Source of the DNA: Pseudothauera nasutitermitis | GTDB taxonomy: Bacteria > Pseudomonadota > Gammaproteobacteria > Burkholderiales > Rhodocyclaceae | Direction of reading: 5' to 3' | Assembly (NCBI RefSeq): GCF_004801295.1 | Contig: NZ_SSOC01000001.1 | Span: 682,001-746,000 of the forward strand | DNA: 64,000 bases | Part shown: piece by piece, positions 60,677 through 64,000 of the stretch | Layout: the number at the start of each line of letters is the position of its first letter | How positions within the stretch are numbered: the stretch's first letter is position 1 | Program-made: the position numbers and the translations under genes | The notes under the pieces: generated by a model | Databases searched by the model: none | The model's input: only the letters and a program-made list of their open reading frames with translations | What the model was told of the DNA's origin: nothing

Positions 60677-61279
60677 TCAGCGTCCGGCCTTGTCGAGCAG
60701 CGGGACGAGGTGAGGCCAGACGTTGTCGACGATCAGCGGCTGGGCTTCGGCGGTGGGATGGATGCCGTCGGCCTGGAACAGTTCGCGGCGTTCGGCGAAG
60801 CCTTCGAGCAGGAAGGGCAGCAGCGCCGCGCCGCGCGCGCCGGCCACTTCCCCGAAGGTGGCGGCGAAGCGCCGGGTGTAGGCCGGGCCGTAGTTGGGCG
60901 GCATCTGCATGCCGACCACCAGCACGCGGGCGCCGGCAGCCTGCGCGGCATCGACCATGGCGCCCAGGTTGTCGGCCAGTTGTGCCGGCGGCAGGCCGCG
61001 CAGGCCGTCGTTGCCGCCCAGCTCGAGGATCACCACTTCGGGGCGGTGGTGTTCCAGCGCGGCGGGCAGGCGGGAGCGTCCGCCGGCCGAGGTTTCGCCG
61101 CTGACGCTGCCATTGACCACCTGGTGCGGGAACCCTTCGCGCGTCAGGCGCGTCTGCAGCAGGGTGGGCCAGGCTTCTTCGCTGCGCAGGCCGTAGCCGG
61201 CCGACAGGCTGTCGCCCCATACCAGGATCGTCGCCGCCTGCGCGGCGCCGGAAAACAGGACGAACAAGAAGAGCACCAT
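60677..61279 (-). CDS. tesA: Periplasmic acyl-CoA thioesterase/lysophospholipase (TesA type)
   Basis: The roughly 200-residue SGNH hydrolase has a signal peptide (MVLFLFVLFSGAAQA) and the four blocks: GDSLSAGYG with the catalytic Ser, GSVSGETSAGG, GGNDGLRG, and DGIHPTAEAQ with the catalytic Asp and His. It hydrolyses acyl thioesters and esters. An ATG at 61294 would add five residues. Its start codon overlaps the start codon of the divergent ABC gene within one CCATGG. Confidence 0.94.
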   Translation of the reverse strand: MVLFLFVLFSGAAQAATILVWGDSLSAGYGLRSEEAWPTLLQTRLTREGFPHQVVNGSVSGETSAGGRSRLPAALEHHRPEVVILELGGNDGLRGLPPAQLADNLGAMVDAAQAAGARVLVVGMQMPPNYGPAYTRRFAATFGEVAGARGAALLPFLLEGFAERRELFQADGIHPTAEAQPLIVDNVWPHLVPLLDKAGR

Positions 61280-62000
61280 GGATCGAAGCGGCATCGAGTT
61301 TTCCCCTCCCGTCCTCGAAGTGGACGGTCTGTGCAAGACGGTGGAACTGGCCGACGGCCAGGGCGAGTTGCGCATTTTGCGCGAGATCGGTTTTTCGGTG
61401 GGCCCGGGCGAATCCGTGGCCATCGTCGGCGCCTCGGGCTCGGGCAAATCCACGCTGCTGGGATTGCTCGCCGGGCTGGACGTTCCCAGCGCGGGCAGCG
61501 TGCGCATCCTCGGCACGGATCTGTTCGCGCTGGACGAAGACGCGCGCGCCGCGCTGCGCGGCGAGTCGGTGGGCTTCGTGTTCCAGTCCTTCCAGTTGCT
61601 GCCGGCGCTGACCGCACTGGAAAACGTCATGCTGCCGCTGGAGCTGGCCGGCGCGTCGAACGCGCGCGAAACGGCCCTGCAGTGGCTGGAGCGCGTGGGC
61701 CTGGGCGGGCGCACCACGCATTACCCCAAGCATCTTTCCGGCGGCGAACAGCAGCGCGTGGCCCTGGCGCGCGCCTTCGCCAGCAATCCGCGCCTGCTGC
61801 TCGCCGATGAGCCCACCGGCAACCTGGACGCGGCCACCGGCGCGGCGGTCATCGAGCTGATGTTCGCGCTCAACCGCGAGGCCGGCACCACGCTGATCCT
61901 GGTGACCCACGACGAGATGCTGGCGGCGCGCTGCGGGCGGCGCCTGCGCATGAAAGCCGGTGTGCTGGAGGCGGCGGAAGCCGAGCCCGTAGCGGGCTGA
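61278..62000 (+). CDS. ybbA: ABC transporter ATP-binding protein (YbbA/LolD type)
   Basis: The 240-residue ATPase has Walker A GASGSGKST, Q-loop VFQSFQLLPALTALENVMLPLELAG, signature LSGGEQQRVALARAF, Walker B LLLADEPTGNLD and the switch His in LVTHDEMLA. It belongs to the MacB/LolD/YbbA group, which is normally paired with a large permease (YbbP), but no permease follows in this window: the next gene encodes an unrelated protein. The tesA-ybbA divergent pair is conserved in many proteobacteria. Confidence 0.93.
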   Translation: MDRSGIEFSPPVLEVDGLCKTVELADGQGELRILREIGFSVGPGESVAIVGASGSGKSTLLGLLAGLDVPSAGSVRILGTDLFALDEDARAALRGESVGFVFQSFQLLPALTALENVMLPLELAGASNARETALQWLERVGLGGRTTHYPKHLSGGEQQRVALARAFASNPRLLLADEPTGNLDAATGAAVIELMFALNREAGTTLILVTHDEMLAARCGRRLRMKAGVLEAAEAEPVAG

Positions 62001-62074
62001 GCCCTGCCGCCGGTTTGCCCTGCATGGCGGCGGGGCGGCACAATGGCGGCCTTTTTCGCCGAGGAAGCCCGCTC

Positions 62075-62836
62075 ATGACCCAGGACGCCGCGTCCCCCAT
62101 CCCCGCCGATCCGCTCGCCGCGCTGGCCTCGTCCGAAGAGCAGCGCCGCGCCGCGCGCATGGCGCAGGACGCCTTTGCCCAGGTGTTCCGCCTGACCCTG
62201 GAAGCCGATGATGCGCAACGCGAGTCCGGTGTGGGAGAACTGCGTGCCGCGCTGGGCAACTGGGCTGCGGCCGGGCAGGGCGAGGATGGCACCGCACTGC
62301 GCCTGGCGATGCTGCTGAACGGGCTGGATCAGTGGGGTGTGGCCTACAGCCGCGCCTACGGGCTCAACGCGCTGCCGGGCTTGAGCGAACTGGTCGGCGC
62401 CCTGCGCACCGCGCTCGACGAGTGCGCGGAGGCGCGCTTTCTGACCCAGTTCGAGGCGCTCGGCGCAGCCGAGCACCATGCCATCGATTTCAAGGTGGAT
62501 CTGCGCCGCGCCATCCACCTGGCGCTGTGGCACGGCGCCATCGCCGCCGGGGAGCGCGAAGAGGCGCTGCGCCTGGCGGGCGAACTGGGCGGCGTGCTGT
62601 TGGCGGTGGCGCGCGAGATGCCGGAGCTGGGCTGGCGCCTGGTGGCCGATGCGCTGGCGCACATCCAGATCCAGTGCCTGGCGCACGGGCTGGCCGCCGA
62701 GGGCACGGCGCGCGAGGCCACCGAAGCCTTGTTCGCCGCCTTGATGCGCGAACTGCCGGCCGGGACGCGCGATGCGACGATGGCGCATGCCGCGCAGGCG
62801 GTGGTGGGCTGGCGGCAGGCCAACCGGCCGCACTGA
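62075..62836 (+). CDS. Conserved alpha-helical hypothetical protein
   Basis: The 253-residue protein is rich in Ala, Leu, Glu and Arg and looks all-helical, without membrane segments or a signal peptide. Notable stretches are RLAMLLNGLDQWGVAYSRAYGLNALPGLSELVGALR and EARFLTQFEALGAAEHHAIDFKVDLRRAIHLALWH. A GAGGAA site precedes the ATG at 62075. I recognise no named family; it appears to be a lineage-specific cytosolic protein. It ends 51 bp before the end of the convergent GGDEF-EAL gene. Confidence 0.8.
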   Translation: MTQDAASPIPADPLAALASSEEQRRAARMAQDAFAQVFRLTLEADDAQRESGVGELRAALGNWAAAGQGEDGTALRLAMLLNGLDQWGVAYSRAYGLNALPGLSELVGALRTALDECAEARFLTQFEALGAAEHHAIDFKVDLRRAIHLALWHGAIAAGEREEALRLAGELGGVLLAVAREMPELGWRLVADALAHIQIQCLAHGLAAEGTAREATEALFAALMRELPAGTRDATMAHAAQAVVGWRQANRPH

Positions 62837-62887
62837 TACGGCTGGCTGTGGGGCAACGGGCCCCATGAAACGGCCGTGGCCGGGTTC

Positions 62888-64000
62888 TCAGGACTTGCCG
62901 GGCGTGGCCGGCGCGGCTGCGTGGCGGGCGGCCCAGGTTTCGAATTCGGCGACCGGCAGCGGGCGGGAGAACAGGAAACCCTGCACACTGTCGCAGCCGC
63001 GCGCATGCAGCCAGGCGAGCTGTTCCGCGTGCTCCACGCCCTCGGCCACCACGTCCAGCCCGAGGTCGCGCGCCAGGGAGAGGGTGGCGGAGGCCACCGC
63101 GGCGTCCTCATGGTCGCCGGGCAGGTCCATGATGAAGGAGCGGTCGATCTTCAGGCGGCTGATCGGCAGGCGCTTCAGATAGGACAGGCTGGAGTAGCCG
63201 GTGCCGAAATCGTCCAGCGCCAGCTTGAGGCCCAGGCGGCCGAGTTCGAGCAGGCGTTCGTGCAGGGCATCGGTGGGCTGCATCAGCGCGCTTTCGGTGA
63301 TTTCCAGTTCGATGCGTTGGGGGGCCGCGCCGGTTTCGCGCAGGATGGCCACGACCTGCTGGGTGAAGTCTGCGCGGCGGAACTGCAGCGCGGAGATGTT
63401 GACCGCGACGACCAGCCAGCCGAGCCCGGCGCCGGCCCAGGTCACCTGCTGGCGGCAGGCCTGGCGCAGCACCCATTCGCCGAGCGGCACGATCAGGCCG
63501 GAATCCTCGGCCACCGGGATGAACTGGCCGGGCAGCACCTGCCCCATGTCCGGATGCTGCCAGCGCACCAGGGCCTCGCAGCCCACCAGGCGGCCGTCGG
63601 CCACGCTGACCTGGGGCTGGTAGTGCAGGGTGAGTTCGTCGCGCTCGATGGCGCGGCGCAAGGCGCTTTCCAGCACCAGACGTTCGAACACGCGCACGTT
63701 CATTTCCGGCACGAAGAACAGGTAGTTGCTGCGCCCGGCCTCCTTGGCGCCGTACATCGCCGTGTCGGCGTGCTTGAGCAGGGTGTCGACGTCGTCGCCG
63801 TCAGCCGGATACAGGGCGATGCCGATGCTGACCGAGGGGCGCAGTTCGTGGCCGTCGATGTCGATCGGTTCGGCCAGCGTGGCGAGCATGCGGTGCGCGA
63901 CCAGTGCAGCGTCCTCGGGCTGGCCGAGATGGGGAAGCAGGGCGACGAATTCGTCGCCGCCGAGGCGGGCGAGCACGTCTTCGTCGTGCAGGCAGCCTGA
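62888..64000 (-). CDS. GGDEF-EAL domain protein, 5'-truncated by the window edge
   Basis: The visible 371 residues are the end of a GGDEF domain ([14 protein letters not shown] and [33 protein letters not shown]) and a complete EAL domain. In the EAL domain the catalytic motif reads [10 protein letters not shown] in place of EALLRW, with [52 protein letters not shown] and [11 protein letters not shown] all present. The residues expected for cyclic di-GMP hydrolysis are intact, so phosphodiesterase activity is likely. The reading frame runs open to base 64000, so the sensory part lies outside the window. Confidence 0.95.
   Translation of the reverse strand, partial: SGCLHDEDVLARLGGDEFVALLPHLGQPEDAALVAHRMLATLAEPIDIDGHELRPSVSIGIALYPADGDDVDTLLKHADTAMYGAKEAGRSNYLFFVPEMNVRVFERLVLESALRRAIERDELTLHYQPQVSVADGRLVGCEALVRWQHPDMGQVLPGQFIPVAEDSGLIVPLGEWVLRQACRQQVTWAGAGLGWLVVAVNISALQFRRADFTQQVVAILRETGAAPQRIELEITESALMQPTDALHERLLELGRLGLKLALDDFGTGYSSLSYLKRLPISRLKIDRSFIMDLPGDHEDAAVASATLSLARDLGLDVVAEGVEHAEQLAWLHARGCDSVQGFLFSRPLPVAEFETWAARHAAAPATPGKS

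Overview
The window is high-GC, densely coded chromosomal DNA from a betaproteobacterium, most likely a member of the Rhodocyclales (Thauera/Azoarcus-like). The evidence is the overall gene styles, the minCDE, hslO, tex and trpS backbone genes, PntAB with a split alpha subunit, a tetrathionate reductase operon and an ICEclc-type remnant at tRNA-Gly(GCC). The genus is inference; no 16S gene is present.

Layout. 1-3.9 kb holds the end of a calcium-type P-type ATPase, a YqaA-like membrane protein, peptide deformylase with a cupin, and a flavin-reductase-like protein. 4.0-7.0 kb is a scar: tRNA-Gly(GCC), a truncated P4-type integrase, a truncated ICE protein, a parDE toxin-antitoxin pair between two 48-bp inverted repeats, a truncated parA, and 3' fragments of tetR, catalase and thiolase genes. 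7.06-9.9 kb is pntAA-pntAB-pntB. 10.1-21.7 kb is an iron-acquisition island: PiuC-type hydroxylase, TonB-dependent siderophore receptor, an orphan OmpR-type regulator, an FMN-dependent hydroxyacid dehydrogenase, a sensor kinase/regulator pair, an FbpABC ferric-iron ABC transporter and an unusual Fur-family regulator. 21.8-29.3 kb is the complete tetrathionate respiration locus (ttrS-ttrR converging on ttrB-ttrC-ttrA).

29.7-33.4 kb is visibly AT-richer and is an integron gene-cassette array without an integrase in the window (a CALIN). It consists of short same-strand genes, mostly encoding exported proteins, separated by attC-like sites; one further AT-rich gene follows to 34.5 kb. 34.6-39.6 kb is a GlpR-UgpABCE-like sugar-phosphate/polyol importer operon with paired operator repeats upstream of the regulator.

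39.8-64 kb is mostly housekeeping: a phosphodiesterase-like protein, SodC, tRNA-Leu and minCDE, an Hsp33 homologue that has lost all four redox cysteines, an Spx/ArsC-like protein, Tex, a decayed AbiEii-type locus, TrpS with an additional C-terminal domain, YeaD, a Pat-type acetyltransferase, a PAS sensor kinase, GabD, a methyltransferase, SelU and SelD, TesA/YbbA, and the C-terminal part of a GGDEF-EAL protein running off the right edge.

The items most worth a second look are the cassette array, the inverted-repeat-bounded parDE unit in the ICE scar, the cysteine-less Hsp33, the histidine-poor Fur homologue, and three regulatory patterns: 10-bp-phased TGTTTT repeats, a GAATAAGAAT motif shared by two iron promoters, and the GlpR operator pair.
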